Notes: a model not told the origin generated them from the letters alone. Counted from the stretch's first letter, positions 42,459 through 53,062 are shown. The stretch: 60,909 nt of DNA from Microcoleus sp. FACHB-DQ6 (GCA_014695175.1 JACJNV010000367.1:1-60909), one strand, 5' to 3'. Translations and numbers: made by a program.

Positions 42459-44042
42459 ATGCCTAAAGTTCTAGTATCCGATCCGATCGACCAAGCCGGA
42501 ATTGACATCCTCTCCCAAGTCGCGCAAGTTGACGTAAACACAGGACTCTCAGCCGAACAACTGGTAGGAATTATTGCAGATTACGACGCTTTAATGATCC
42601 GTTCAGGCACCCAAGTTACCAAAGAAATCATTGAAGCCGGGAATTCACTCAAAATCATCGGCAGAGCCGGCGTCGGCGTAGATAATGTCGATGTACCCGC
42701 CGCTACCCGTAAAGGAATTGTAGTCGTCAATTCCCCCGAAGGCAACACGATCGCCGCGGCCGAACACGCGATCGCCATGATGCTCTCCATGTCCCGCCAC
42801 ATCCCGGAAGCCAACGCATCCGTCAAAGGTGGTAAATGGGAACGCAACCGCTTTATCGGCGTAGAAGTTTACAAAAAAACCCTCGGCATCGTCGGTTTGG
42901 GCAAAATCGGCTCCCACCTCGCCGCCGCAGCCAAAGCAATGGGCATGAAACTGCTGGCCTACGATCCCTTCATCTCCACCGAAAGAGCCGACCAGTTGGG
43001 CTGCCGCTTGGTAGAACTCGAACTGCTGATGCGCGAATCCGACTACATCACCCTGCACATCCCCAAAACGCCGGAAACCCTGCACTTAATTAACGCTGAA
43101 GTGCTCTCCAAAATGAAGCCGACGGCCCGCATCATCAACTGCGCCAGAGGCGGCATCATCGACGAAGCAGCCCTCGCAGAAGCCATCAAAGAAGGCAAGA
43201 TCGCCGGCGCAGCTTTGGACGTTTACGAACAGGAACCGCTGCAAGCCGATTCCCCGTTGCGGAGTGTCGGCCAAAACCTCGTGCTGACGCCCCACTTGGG
43301 AGCATCCACAGCGGAAGCTCAGGTGAATGTGGCGATCGATGTGGCTGAACAAATTCGCGACGTGCTGTTGGGACTGCCCGCGCGATCGGCTGTCAACATA
43401 CCCGGAATTTTCCCAGACTCGATCGAAAAACTCAAACCCTACCTGCAACTCGCCGAAACCCTCGGCAACCTCGTCAGCCAGCTAGCCGGAGGCCGAGTCG
43501 ATTACCTCAACGTTCAACTGCAAGGCGAATTGGCCACCAACCAAGGTCAGCCCGTAGTCGTCGCCGCCCTCAAAGGCCTGCTCTCCCAAGCCCTGCGAGA
43601 GCGCGTTAACTACGTCAACGCCAGCATCGAAGCCAAAGAACGCGGAATTCGCGTCGTCGAAACCAGAGACGCCTCAATTCGCGACTACACCGGCTCCCTG
43701 CACCTCTCGGCCAAGGGAACTCTCGGCGAACACACCGTGACAGGTGCAGTGCTCGGCGAAAGCGAAATTCGGATTACCAGTGTTGACGATTTCCCGGTCA
43801 ACGTTTCCCCCACTCACCATATGCTGTTTACCCTGCACCGCGATATGCCGGGGATTATTGGCAAAATTGGTTCCCAATTGGGCAGTTTTAATGTCAATAT
43901 TGCCAGTATGCAAGTAGGCCGTAAAATCGTGCGAGGCGATGCGGTGATGGTTTTGAGCCTCGATGACCCTCTACCAGAGGGGATACTGGCTGAGATCCTA
44001 AAAGTTCCGGGAATTCGGGATGCTTACACGGTAAATCTTTGA
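42459..44042 (+). CDS. serA: D-3-phosphoglycerate dehydrogenase
   Basis: First step of serine synthesis: oxidises 3-phosphoglycerate with NAD+. 527 residues, the long type with ACT domain. N-terminal MPKVLVSDPIDQAGIDIL, NAD motif GIVGLGKIGSHLAAAAKAMG near 145, catalytic RCAR-like NCARGGIIDEAAL and HLGAST; then the ASB domain (LAGGRVDYLNVQLQGELAT) and a C-terminal ACT serine-binding domain (HHMLFTLHRDMPGIIGKIG). The ATG at 42459 is preferred over an in-frame TTG three codons before. GC and codon use are slightly higher than neighbours, as for highly expressed genes. Confidence 0.97.
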   Translation: MPKVLVSDPIDQAGIDILSQVAQVDVNTGLSAEQLVGIIADYDALMIRSGTQVTKEIIEAGNSLKIIGRAGVGVDNVDVPAATRKGIVVVNSPEGNTIAAAEHAIAMMLSMSRHIPEANASVKGGKWERNRFIGVEVYKKTLGIVGLGKIGSHLAAAAKAMGMKLLAYDPFISTERADQLGCRLVELELLMRESDYITLHIPKTPETLHLINAEVLSKMKPTARIINCARGGIIDEAALAEAIKEGKIAGAALDVYEQEPLQADSPLRSVGQNLVLTPHLGASTAEAQVNVAIDVAEQIRDVLLGLPARSAVNIPGIFPDSIEKLKPYLQLAETLGNLVSQLAGGRVDYLNVQLQGELATNQGQPVVVAALKGLLSQALRERVNYVNASIEAKERGIRVVETRDASIRDYTGSLHLSAKGTLGEHTVTGAVLGESEIRITSVDDFPVNVSPTHHMLFTLHRDMPGIIGKIGSQLGSFNVNIASMQVGRKIVRGDAVMVLSLDDPLPEGILAEILKVPGIRDAYTVNL

Positions 44043-44189
44043 CGGATTTTGGAGTTTAGATTTTGGATGCAAGGGCTGATAATTGGTAATGGGTAATTGG
44101 TCATTGGTCATTGGCAAGAAAGCGGGAATTTTTCTATTAGCCAATCCTCATTCCTCACTCCCCAGTTCCCAGTCTCCAGTTCCCCTGGG

Positions 44190-44223
44190 CCAATCTAAAA
44201 TCTAAAATCTAAAATCTAAAATC
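44190..44223. repeat. Heptamer repeat TCTAAAA
   Basis: Four tandem AATCTAA units just before the prmA start. Confidence 0.9.
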
Positions 44224-44226
44224 GTT

Positions 44227-45117
44227 ATGGCACATAGCTGGTGGGAAATTAGAATTCTTTGCGATCCGGCGCTGGAAGATATCATCTTTTGGCGTCTGGA
44301 ACGATTTAACTGTCGGGGAACTGCTACTGAGATCAAAAGCAATTCCTGCCTGATGTCGGCTTATTTGCCCGAAGAACAGGCAGGATTGCTGGATTTGGCC
44401 GCTCTGTCTCTGTGGCTGCGCCAAGATGCTCTGTGTGCAGGTTTGCCTCTACCTGCGATGCAGTGGGATTTGATTGAAGACGAAGACTGGGGCAGCACTT
44501 GGAAGGAGCACTGGCAGCCTCAAGAAGTGGGCGATCGCTTTTTAATTAACCCGGCCTGGCTGCCCTTACCGACGGATACCGATCGCATTATTTTGCGTTT
44601 AGATCCGGGTGTGGCCTTCGGTACAGGTGCTCACGCTACTACTCAACTTTGTCTGGAGTCGCTGGAAATGCGGCTGGGTTTTGATGACAAAGAGTGCATC
44701 GTTGCGGATATCGGGTGCGGATCGGGTATTTTGTCGATCGGCGCGGTGTTGTTGGGCGCTACAAAAGTTTATGCTTTGGATACCGATCCTTTGGCAGTGC
44801 GATCGACCATTAGCAACAGACTACTCAACCGCGTTAATTCTCAGCAGTTAGTTGCAGAGCTCGGAAGTATCGATCGTTTGAAAGAAATGGTAGATGAGCC
44901 ACTCGACGGTTTGATATGCAACATTTTAGCAGAAGTAATCATTGATTTAATCCCGCACTTCACTGCAATTAGCAAACCCACTACTTGGGGCGTGCTCAGC
45001 GGCATTTTGCTCGAACAAGCTAAGCCAATTGCCGACACTCTCGAACAGCACGGCTGGATTGTGGCTACTCTGTGGAAGCGCCAAGATTGGTGTTGTTTTA
45101 ATATTCGGCGGAATTAA
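44227..45117 (+). CDS. prmA: Ribosomal protein L11 methyltransferase
   Basis: Trimethylates ribosomal protein L11 with AdoMet. 296 residues. Seen: [20 protein letters not shown] at the start, [31 protein letters not shown], the AdoMet motif [27 protein letters not shown] and a Leu-rich end. Fits the family in length and order. Follows serA by about 180 repeat-containing bases. Confidence 0.95.
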   Translation: MAHSWWEIRILCDPALEDIIFWRLERFNCRGTATEIKSNSCLMSAYLPEEQAGLLDLAALSLWLRQDALCAGLPLPAMQWDLIEDEDWGSTWKEHWQPQEVGDRFLINPAWLPLPTDTDRIILRLDPGVAFGTGAHATTQLCLESLEMRLGFDDKECIVADIGCGSGILSIGAVLLGATKVYALDTDPLAVRSTISNRLLNRVNSQQLVAELGSIDRLKEMVDEPLDGLICNILAEVIIDLIPHFTAISKPTTWGVLSGILLEQAKPIADTLEQHGWIVATLWKRQDWCCFNIRRN

Positions 45118-45171
45118 CAATATGGTAATTGCTACTTCCTAATTGCTAATTGGTAATTTTGAGTTCATGTT

Positions 45172-45768
45172 TCATCTTTGGGAAGTGAATTTAAATAAAT
45201 CTCGCACCTGAAAATAAACCGCACCAGCCCAGTAAAAACAATTCACCAAAATTAACAACGTTTTTCCAGCATAAGAATTAACAAAACCAAAAACGCGGTA
45301 AGTTGAAAGCAGCACTAACAACATTTCAACCATAGAAACAATTGACCCGTAGTGCTTCCTATCCCAATAAGAAATCGGACTGATAAAACGGTAATTGCTG
45401 AACGGAAAAAAGTGTCGGTGAGCGTCGTCATTGTGGACAGGCAAATCTCCCAGAGAGTGTAGTATCATGCTGATAAACAGAATTTGCACACTTTGCCAGC
45501 CAAAGTAATAAGCAATTAGCAAACCAATAACCGCAAGGGGAATTGAATGAAACAGAGCCACAATATTTTGCACAAAAGGCTCATAATATGCTTTTGACCA
45601 AATTGTAGCTGCGGGCAAGCGAGCAATGTATTTCGCCCAAAAGTAAAATAAAAATATCGGAATATCCGGCAAAATTCCGCCGATAACAATAATTAGATTA
45701 GCTTGCGGCAGTTGCGGTTTGGCGAGAATTGCGAGATTGATAATAGCGTGGCTGGGAGTCTTCATCAC
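45172..45768 (-). CDS. YdjM-like membrane-bound metal-dependent hydrolase
   Basis: 198 residues, several hydrophobic helices. Start MKTPSHAIINLAIL, an ILPDIPIF turn, then HSLGDLPVHNDDAHRHFFP, FISPISYWDRKHYG: the His/Asp pattern of the YdjM (LexA-regulated inner-membrane hydrolase) family. Substrate unknown. It is convergent with prmA. Nothing operonic nearby. Confidence 0.75.
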   Translation of the reverse strand: MMKTPSHAIINLAILAKPQLPQANLIIVIGGILPDIPIFLFYFWAKYIARLPAATIWSKAYYEPFVQNIVALFHSIPLAVIGLLIAYYFGWQSVQILFISMILHSLGDLPVHNDDAHRHFFPFSNYRFISPISYWDRKHYGSIVSMVEMLLVLLSTYRVFGFVNSYAGKTLLILVNCFYWAGAVYFQVRDLFKFTSQR

Positions 45769-45990
45769 AAATTTGGGTAGAACCCCCGTCCTTTTAGGAC
45801 GGCTTTATATTAGAATGTAATTGGTCAACGACCCACCCGAGACGATGGATCAAACAGCCTATACGAGCGAAGTTCAGCCTTGTGCTGGCGGCGAAGCAAA
45901 ATCGGTAGACCGGGAAAAGAGGATAGGGCAATGGAAGTCTAACCCTAGAATCAAAACTACGAAGAATTCCGTTTGGTATTCGACACGTAA

Positions 45991-46083
45991 AAACCGCAGG
46001 GCTTGCGGGGGAGCGTCTGTGGAGCGAACATAAGACCAAAACTCTTTGAGGGTGGAGGCAGTTGCGAAGAAGCAGAAACTTAA
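45991..46083 (+). pseudogene. C-terminal remnant of a TnpB-type IS200/IS605 protein
   Basis: A 30-codon frame, open from a stop at 45988, reads KPQGLRGSVCGANIRPKLFE then GGGSCEEAET to the stop at 46081. The VCGANIRP phrase is the usual TnpB end. Upstream frames are broken. A matching right-end hairpin follows at 46101-46123. The element looks like an old insertion with only the 3' tail left, in a 450-base gene-poor gap. Confidence 0.55.
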
Positions 46084-46100
46084 GTCGCGAGGCTTAAGAA

Positions 46101-46123
46101 TCACCGTACCTTCAGGTCGGTGA
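46101..46123 (+). mobile_element. IS200/IS605-type right-end hairpin (possible omega-RNA tail)
   Basis: TCACCG, T, ACC, TTCA loop, GGT, CGGTGA: perfect stem apart from one bulged T. Placed 18 bases after the TnpB-like stop, as expected for the end of such elements. Confidence 0.6.
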
Positions 46124-46134
46124 GTATGTCAAAA

Positions 46135-46198
46135 GTAGGGTGCGTCAACTAGGATTATTTTATTCATAATTAATCGGATATTGGCTGACGCACCCTAC
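46135..46198. repeat. Inverted repeat GTAGGGTGCGTCA (MITE-like)
   Basis: Perfect 13-base arms, 46135-46147 and 46186-46198, around a 38-base AT-rich centre. This GTAGGGTGCGTCA family is dispersed in cyanobacteria. It lies between the TnpB remnant and trxA. Confidence 0.9.
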
Positions 46199-46219
46199 GT
46201 GTGAGATAATTGGCTCGTG

Positions 46220-47375
<1,156 letters not shown>

Positions 47376-47390
47376 GATTTGCGAATTTTT

Positions 47391-47478
47391 TTAACCGCAG
47401 ATATCGCCCAGGCAAGATGCCTAGATATCGCACAGGCAAGATGCCTGTGCCACGATGAACGCGGATATCTGCGGTTAA
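47391..47478. repeat. Inverted repeat with internal palindromes after fabG
   Basis: TTAACCGCAGATATC at 47391-47405 and GATATCTGCGGTTAA at 47464-47478 are perfect 15-base arms. Between them is CACAGGCAAGATGCCTGTG, itself a near-palindrome, and a diverged copy of it. The repeat lies 16 bases after fabG and could act as its terminator. Confidence 0.85.
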
Positions 47479-47557
47479 ATTTATGTCTCTTAGCGTATTT
47501 GAACTGAAATTAATTAGGCTGAATTTACCTATTTTTAGTTTATTTAATAAATAATAA

Positions 47558-48013
47558 TTACTTTAAAGCTGCACACAACTGACTGAGGACTTTTTTGTAT
47601 TTTGCAATGCGTTGAAAATCTGCCTCTGTGGGATTGGCGATGCGACGAATATCAAGGTTATGAGTAACATCAGCGATCTTGACTCGCAATGCGATCGGGT
47701 TGGCAATCACACGCTCTAAATAAGTTGCATAAGCTTCTCCTTCTATTTTGGTAATCGCCGCGATCGCGGAGACTAGAAATTCAGGAAAACCTTCGCTTCT
47801 AAGTTGCTCAAGTGTAAGTTCAGAATCTTCGACCGCATCGTGTAGAACCGCTACGATTTTCTGATCTATAGAATTTACATTTTCCATCACAAATAGCGGA
47901 TGATCGAGATAGGGATTGCCTGCCTTATCAACCTGTCCCTCATGAGCCTTTGCTGCGATCGCGATCGCTCGTTGTAGTAATAATTCGTACTCGGAATTCG
48001 TATTTGACAGCAT
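47558..48013 (-). CDS. Small HD-domain phosphohydrolase (SpoT/Mesh1-like)
   Basis: 151-residue HD hydrolase. Motif series AHEGQVDKAGNPYLDHPLFV, VAVLHDAVEDSELTLEQL and VKIADVTHNLD gives the H...HD...D metal site of the SpoT hydrolase domain. Proteins of this single-domain form (Mesh1-like or small alarmone hydrolases) can cleave (p)ppGpp; substrate here is not shown. No synthetase domain is present. Standalone. Confidence 0.85.
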   Translation of the reverse strand: MLSNTNSEYELLLQRAIAIAAKAHEGQVDKAGNPYLDHPLFVMENVNSIDQKIVAVLHDAVEDSELTLEQLRSEGFPEFLVSAIAAITKIEGEAYATYLERVIANPIALRVKIADVTHNLDIRRIANPTEADFQRIAKYKKVLSQLCAALK

Positions 48014-48183
48014 AGTAAAGAAGTTATCTATTAAAGTTTCAGTTATCTCGCGGGGAAGTAGTCAAGCGTTGCATCGGGCGAGTTGCTTAAGTTCCTTCGC
48101 AGTGCTGAGCTTTGCGTTGGATCGGGACTGGGAAGGAACGGGGATCAGGATGACCGAATTATGTTAAAAAAAATATCACCGTT

Positions 48184-49224
48184 TTAACTAAAAATTTGCC
48201 TAATCCAATTGTACGCCGCAGCATACAAAGCCAGTAACTTATTGACAAAATTTTGCCAAATACAACCTTCCCTTACCTCAGAAACTTCTTCGATTTCCAC
48301 GGGCAGCGGCGGCATCCCGACTACTTCATACAGCGGATATTCGCCACTTTTCCCCGGAATTTGCACTGATACGCACTGACTGACGATCGCCAATTCTTTC
48401 ACTTCCTGATAAGTCTCCTCGGAAATCAATAAACTTGTTCCTACTTGCTTGTTCGCAGCTTCAATCCGGCTGGCAAAATTCACCGCATCCCCGATCGCCG
48501 TCACCGTCTGACTCTTCGACGCGCCCAAATTTCCCACAACCACCAAACCGCAGTGAATGCCAATCCCAATCCGCAAACGATGACGGTATAAAGTTTCAAA
48601 ATAGGGATTGAGTTTCTCTAGTTCCTCCAGCATCTCCACCCCAGCCCTCACCGCTTGTTCCGCCGCCTTGTCTGAATTTTCTAACCCAAACAGCGCCATA
48701 AAACCATCTCCCATGTAATTATTAATCATCCCGCCGTTGCGGTTGATCGCATAACCCATTTTTTGGAAATAGCGATTTAAAATATAAATTACATCGTAGG
48801 GCAACAGCGATTCTGCAAACGCAGTAAACCCTCGAATATCGGCAAACAAAATCGCAATCTTTTTCTCTTGCCCGACAGGAGGAGAAATTGACTTTCCCGC
48901 CATTTGGTCGTTAAATGATTCCAAGTCTTCAGAATCGATCGCCAATCGGCGCAAAATCACCTTGCCGCCAGCAATCTGCGTCTGACAAGCCAGCCTAATT
49001 TCCGGTTCTAAACGCAATTTTTTGGCAAGTTCCTCTTCCGGTGAAGTGCGCGGAGAGCAAAATTCCAAACCTTCGACAATCAATACCCGGCAAGTCGAAC
49101 ACCGGGCGCTACCGCCGCAGATGTGGGTGTGGGGAATGTCGGCACGCAGGGAAGCTTCGAGAATTATATCGTCGTCGTCTATCTCGATCGTGCGATCGTC
49201 CGGCAGATAGTGAATCTGTGGCAT
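48184..49224 (-). CDS. Nucleotidyl cyclase with N-terminal 2Fe-2S ferredoxin domain
   Basis: 346 residues. N-terminal [2Fe-2S] domain with cysteines 36, 42 and 45 (HICGGSARCSTCRV) and 80. A class III adenylate/guanylate cyclase domain at about 120-305: metal-binding aspartates in LFADIRGF (129) and YMGDGFM (173), transition-state asparagine 249 and arginine 253 in GDAVNFASRIE. The C-terminal helix is hydrophobic and may bind membrane. The fusion suggests cyclic nucleotide production controlled by redox state. Nucleotide choice is not determinable by eye. Monocistronic. Confidence 0.92.
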   Translation of the reverse strand: MPQIHYLPDDRTIEIDDDDIILEASLRADIPHTHICGGSARCSTCRVLIVEGLEFCSPRTSPEEELAKKLRLEPEIRLACQTQIAGGKVILRRLAIDSEDLESFNDQMAGKSISPPVGQEKKIAILFADIRGFTAFAESLLPYDVIYILNRYFQKMGYAINRNGGMINNYMGDGFMALFGLENSDKAAEQAVRAGVEMLEELEKLNPYFETLYRHRLRIGIGIHCGLVVVGNLGASKSQTVTAIGDAVNFASRIEAANKQVGTSLLISEETYQEVKELAIVSQCVSVQIPGKSGEYPLYEVVGMPPLPVEIEEVSEVREGCIWQNFVNKLLALYAAAYNWIRQIFS

Positions 49225-49777
49225 ATGTGGCGCGTCTAGCTAATTAGCGAAGAATCTCGCGGACATCTGTTATTGCAGCGAACCTGTATGCAAACCCGGT
49301 TTCTGGGCATTTTTTCTGTATCCCCTGATTCCTTAACTATAAGTCGCGATCGGCATTTGCTTCTCGTTTCCTCAGCTCAAGCGCCCAACTGACACCAGTT
49401 TAAAAAAATAATGCAACTCTAGGCAATAGTCCAACTCTTAGCTCATCATTCCTTCTCAATTCTCAAATCTCAAATGGTATAACTGAACACTGAAATTTTC
49501 ATCTCACCGTGAAAATACCTCAATTCAAGCTGTGGAGTTAATCTAAAATCTAAAATCTAAGATCTAAAATAAACTGACATAATTCTTAATAAAATTTCGA
49601 GCGCCCAAAGCCCGATAAATCCGTTATCAAATCCCCTTCAACGGCGATATATTTTTCTGAATTTTCGGAATTTTCCTGTGGAGACCTGACTTTGTAATAG
49701 TTTCAGCTTTTTTGCTCTCTAACAACCAGCTAATTTTCGTGAGATAGAATAGCAGCATCTTTAAAACCAGTATAGCC
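49225..49777. other. Gene-free spacer between cyclase and methyltransferase
   Basis: 553 bases. Contains AAACCCGGTTTCTGGG (part of the repeat also at 38142), an AATCTAA heptamer run at 49541-49570 and otherwise AT-rich sequence. No gene or RNA recognised. Two divergent promoters must lie here. Confidence 0.5.
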
Positions 49778-50911
49778 ATGACTTCATCAACAGCCCTACA
49801 AAGTATCGAAAAACACATTCCCATCGTGGGAAATATCCATACCAAAAGTCCGATCGCCTACGGAGCAACCCGCCTAGCAGTCAGTGCAGTTAACGCGGCC
49901 CACATGGCAGTAGCAGAGTCTTATATCAACGGCTTAGAAGTACCGGATTCTGTATTGCGATCGCTTTTTGATACCTGTATGCCCGTATTGTTTCGGCACT
50001 TTCCCTCTCTGCTTACGGCCTACGAATGGGTACTGACAGAAACAGATCGTACCGCCGAAGGGCCCCGGGATTTAATGAAAATTCAGTACGACTTGCCTCA
50101 AGCAATGCTGAATACCATGTTAGGCGACGGCAAACTCATTTATCCTAAATACAGCATGGGATTGTGGGAAAAAGGAGCGGCCAACCTTGAACAATCGCAA
50201 ATGCAGATGATTGATGATGTGATTGAGAAACTAGACATTCAGGATGGCGACAATATTTTAGACTTTGGCTGCGGTTGGGGTTGTGTTCCCAATTACATTC
50301 TTTCCAAATTCCCCAATGTCACCTTTACCGGGATTAACTTGAGCCACCAGCAATGCGAGTATATGCGTCAGAAGATGCAAGACCCCGAAAGCTACCTTAG
50401 TTCTGGTCGATTTACCCTATATGAAGGAGATTTGAACGAGGCCCAATTCGAGACCAAATTTGATAAAATTCTCTCCATCGGAGTTTTTTGTCATGTAGGT
50501 AATTTAACGAAAGCTTTCCAAAAGCTGGCATCTTTCCTCAACGATAATGGCAAAGTTTTTATTCACATCATCACAGTTCGCATTCCCAACAATATATCCA
50601 GCGTTTTCACCCACAAATACATTTTCCCCCACGGTCGTTACTGGAAATACGATGCAGTTCCCAGCCACAACAAAGACCTAAAAACCATAAAAAACTGGTA
50701 TCTCAACGGATACAATTACTCTACAACCTTAACTACTTGGCTGAAAAACTTTGACGAGTCTCAGGCAATAGTCAAAGATTTAGACTACGGCATGGACTAT
50801 GCCAAATTTCGCCGCATCTGGCGGTTTTACTTAATTTGGTTTGTGTCTAATTTCGCGAGTTGCGACGGCGAATATAACGGCAACGGTCAATATTTAATGA
50901 CTCATGCCTAA
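49778..50911 (+). CDS. CFA-synthase-like AdoMet methyltransferase
   Basis: 377 residues of the cyclopropane-fatty-acid synthase / coclaurine-N-methyltransferase-like class. The AdoMet site ILDFGCGWGCVPNYI lies around 165-179, then FPNVTFTGINLSHQQCEYMR; C-terminal YGMDYAKFRRIWRFYLIWF fits the family. Such enzymes methylate or cyclopropanate acyl chains or small molecules. A lipoxygenase follows after a terminator-like hairpin and a desaturase beyond, so lipid modification is plausible but not proven. Confidence 0.82.
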   Translation: MTSSTALQSIEKHIPIVGNIHTKSPIAYGATRLAVSAVNAAHMAVAESYINGLEVPDSVLRSLFDTCMPVLFRHFPSLLTAYEWVLTETDRTAEGPRDLMKIQYDLPQAMLNTMLGDGKLIYPKYSMGLWEKGAANLEQSQMQMIDDVIEKLDIQDGDNILDFGCGWGCVPNYILSKFPNVTFTGINLSHQQCEYMRQKMQDPESYLSSGRFTLYEGDLNEAQFETKFDKILSIGVFCHVGNLTKAFQKLASFLNDNGKVFIHIITVRIPNNISSVFTHKYIFPHGRYWKYDAVPSHNKDLKTIKNWYLNGYNYSTTLTTWLKNFDESQAIVKDLDYGMDYAKFRRIWRFYLIWFVSNFASCDGEYNGNGQYLMTHA

Positions 50912-51220
50912 TCGCTAATCCGTAGGCCCAGCTCAAAAAACCGCACACCCCGAACCCCGACATCTTTGAGATGTCGGGGTTCTTGAGTGCGAGCTACTTA
51001 TTGGGAGAATGAAACCTTTCAACCTAGATTTAGGGCGATCGAGAAGTGTTGCCTTCTTTTGAGGAATTTTTCTGAGTTTAAAAAAATCCGGAATAAGATT
51101 ATTGCTCGGTGAATAAGACCTATATCAAGCGTGAGCCTGCACAATACTTTTTAAATTCCATCCTCCCTCAGTAGTGATGATGTCCGATATTTTACTACAA
51201 AAAGAGAGTTGATTTATACC
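50912..51220. other. Spacer between methyltransferase and lipoxygenase
   Basis: About 309 bases. It holds the hairpin at 50953-50981. The remainder is AT-rich with no gene seen; promoter of the lipoxygenase is expected here. Confidence 0.5.
50953..50981 (+). terminator. Hairpin after the methyltransferase gene
   Basis: AACCCCGACATCT, TTG loop, AGATGTCGGGGTT: perfect 13-base stem, 41 bases after the stop. The T-run is short (TTCTTG), so it might be a dispersed palindrome serving as terminator. Confidence 0.65.
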
Positions 51221-52936
51221 ATGGTAGACAATATGAAACCTTCTCTTCCTCAAGACGACCCGAACCAAGAACAGCGCAAAGATTCCTTGAATCGTCAGCA
51301 ACAAGCTTATCAGTTTGACTATGAGAGTTTATCACCTTTGGCATTATTGAAAGATGTGCCCGCAGTCGAGAATTTTTCGAGCAAGTATCTTGCAGAACGG
51401 ATATTAGCAACATCGGAACTTCCAGCAAATATGCTGGCAGCCGATTCGAGAGCTTTTCTCGATCCTCTCGACGAACTCCAAGACTATGAAGACTTTTTTA
51501 CTTGGCTGCCGCTACCTGGAGTTGCCAAAATTTACCAAACCGATCGCTCTTTTGCAGAACAGCGCCTGTCTGGAGCAAATCCGATGGTGCTTCGCCTGTT
51601 AGATCAGGAGGACTCTCGGGCAGAAACACTGGCACAACTTTGCTGTTTGCAGCCATTATTCGATCTTCGCAAAGAGTTACAGGACAAAAACATTTACATT
51701 GCCGATTATACAGGTACTGACGAACACTATCGCGGGCCTGCGAAAGTTGCAGGAGGAACCTATGAAAAAGGCAGAAAATACTTGCCGAAACCACGGGCTT
51801 TTTTCGCTTGGCGGTGGACAGGAATCCGCGATCGCGGTGAAATGACACCTATTGCCATTCAACTAGATCCTAAGCCCGGTAGCCATCTGTATACCCCATT
51901 CGATCCTCCTATCGATTGGCTGTATGCGAAACTCTGCGTACAAGTGGCAGATGCTAATCACCATGAAATGAGTTCCCATTTAGGTCGAACTCATCTGGTG
52001 ATGGAACCAATCGCGATCGTCACCGCCCGACAGTTGGCTAAAAATCACCCGCTTAGCCTGCTGCTGAAACCGCACTTTCGCTTTATGTTGACCAACAACG
52101 ATCTGGCGCGTTCTCACTTGATCGCTCCCGGCGGGCCCGTCGATGAATTGCTAGGCGGCACCTTGGCTGAGACAATGGAACTGACTAGAGAGGCGTGCAG
52201 TACATGGAGTCTCGATCAATTTGCCTTGCCCGCTGAACTGAAAAATCGGGGAATGGATGACCCCAATCAACTGCCTCACTATCCTTACCGAGATGATGGA
52301 TTGTTGCTTTGGGATGCGATTGAAACCTTTGTATCGGGCTATCTTAAATTCTTTTACCCGACGAATCAGGCGATCGTACAAGATGTGGAACTGCAAACCT
52401 GGGCTAAAGAATTAGCGTCTGATGACGGCGGTAAAGTCAAAGGAATGCCAGACCACATCGACACAGTTGAACAATTAATTGCAATTGCCACAACTGTAAT
52501 TTTTACCTGTGGCCCACAACATTCAGCAGTCAATTTTCCCCAGTATGACTATATGAGTTTTGCGGCCAATATGCCCTTGGCCGCCTACCGGGACATTCCT
52601 GGAATTACCGCCTCGGGTCATCTAGAAGTGATTACGGAAAATGACATTTTACGGTTGCTTCCTCCGTACAAACGAGCTGCTGACCAACTGCAAATTCTGT
52701 TTATTTTGTCAGCTTATCGATATGACCGTTTGGGTTATTACGATAAATCTTTCCGAGAACTCTACCGGATGAGCTTCGATGAAGTTTTTGCGGGAACGCC
52801 GATCCAACTTTTAGCCAGACAGTTCCAGCAAAATTTGAATATGGCAGAACAAAAGATTGATGCCAACAATCAAAAACGAGTCATCCCTTATTTTGCTCTC
52901 AAGCCTTCGTTGGTGCTCAATAGTATCAGTATGTAG
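51221..52936 (+). CDS. Lipoxygenase
   Basis: 571-residue lipoxygenase without a PLAT/C2 domain, as in bacterial forms. It adds O2 to polyunsaturated fatty acids to make hydroperoxides. Iron ligands: histidines 248 and 253 (HEMSSH), histidine 434 and asparagine 438 (HSAVNFPQY), and the C-terminal carboxylate. The last residue is methionine (NSISM) where lipoxygenases almost always end in isoleucine. Start: ATG at 51221; an in-frame TTG at 51209 is weaker. It is convergent with the desaturase gene; together with the methyltransferase before it this makes a lipid cluster. Confidence 0.95.
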   Translation: MVDNMKPSLPQDDPNQEQRKDSLNRQQQAYQFDYESLSPLALLKDVPAVENFSSKYLAERILATSELPANMLAADSRAFLDPLDELQDYEDFFTWLPLPGVAKIYQTDRSFAEQRLSGANPMVLRLLDQEDSRAETLAQLCCLQPLFDLRKELQDKNIYIADYTGTDEHYRGPAKVAGGTYEKGRKYLPKPRAFFAWRWTGIRDRGEMTPIAIQLDPKPGSHLYTPFDPPIDWLYAKLCVQVADANHHEMSSHLGRTHLVMEPIAIVTARQLAKNHPLSLLLKPHFRFMLTNNDLARSHLIAPGGPVDELLGGTLAETMELTREACSTWSLDQFALPAELKNRGMDDPNQLPHYPYRDDGLLLWDAIETFVSGYLKFFYPTNQAIVQDVELQTWAKELASDDGGKVKGMPDHIDTVEQLIAIATTVIFTCGPQHSAVNFPQYDYMSFAANMPLAAYRDIPGITASGHLEVITENDILRLLPPYKRAADQLQILFILSAYRYDRLGYYDKSFRELYRMSFDEVFAGTPIQLLARQFQQNLNMAEQKIDANNQKRVIPYFALKPSLVLNSISM

Positions 52937-52963
52937 AATTAAAAATTCAGCACTATATCTCAA

Positions 52964-52990
52964 AGTAAGGTGTGCAGTGCACACCTTACT
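52964..52990. terminator. Perfect palindrome between convergent lipoxygenase and desaturase
   Basis: AGTAAGGTGTGCA, single G, TGCACACCTTACT: 13-base perfect arms. Likely to stop transcripts from both sides, though it lacks a T-run and may be a repeat element. Confidence 0.65.
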
Positions 52991-53062
52991 CTGTATTGGT
53001 CGTTAGCGTGGGTTTCTAGTTGTAGTCTGGGGGGAACTTGTGAGAGTAACGGGTGTAGTTAG

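Noticed and set aside
42645-43085. 146-residue reverse frame opposite serA
   Set aside because: Antisense to a strongly conserved dehydrogenase; no motif.
45821-46033. 70-residue + frame near the TnpB remnant
   Set aside because: Its frame differs from the TnpB-like tail and it has no family motif; it is probably decayed transposon DNA, recorded as the remnant instead.
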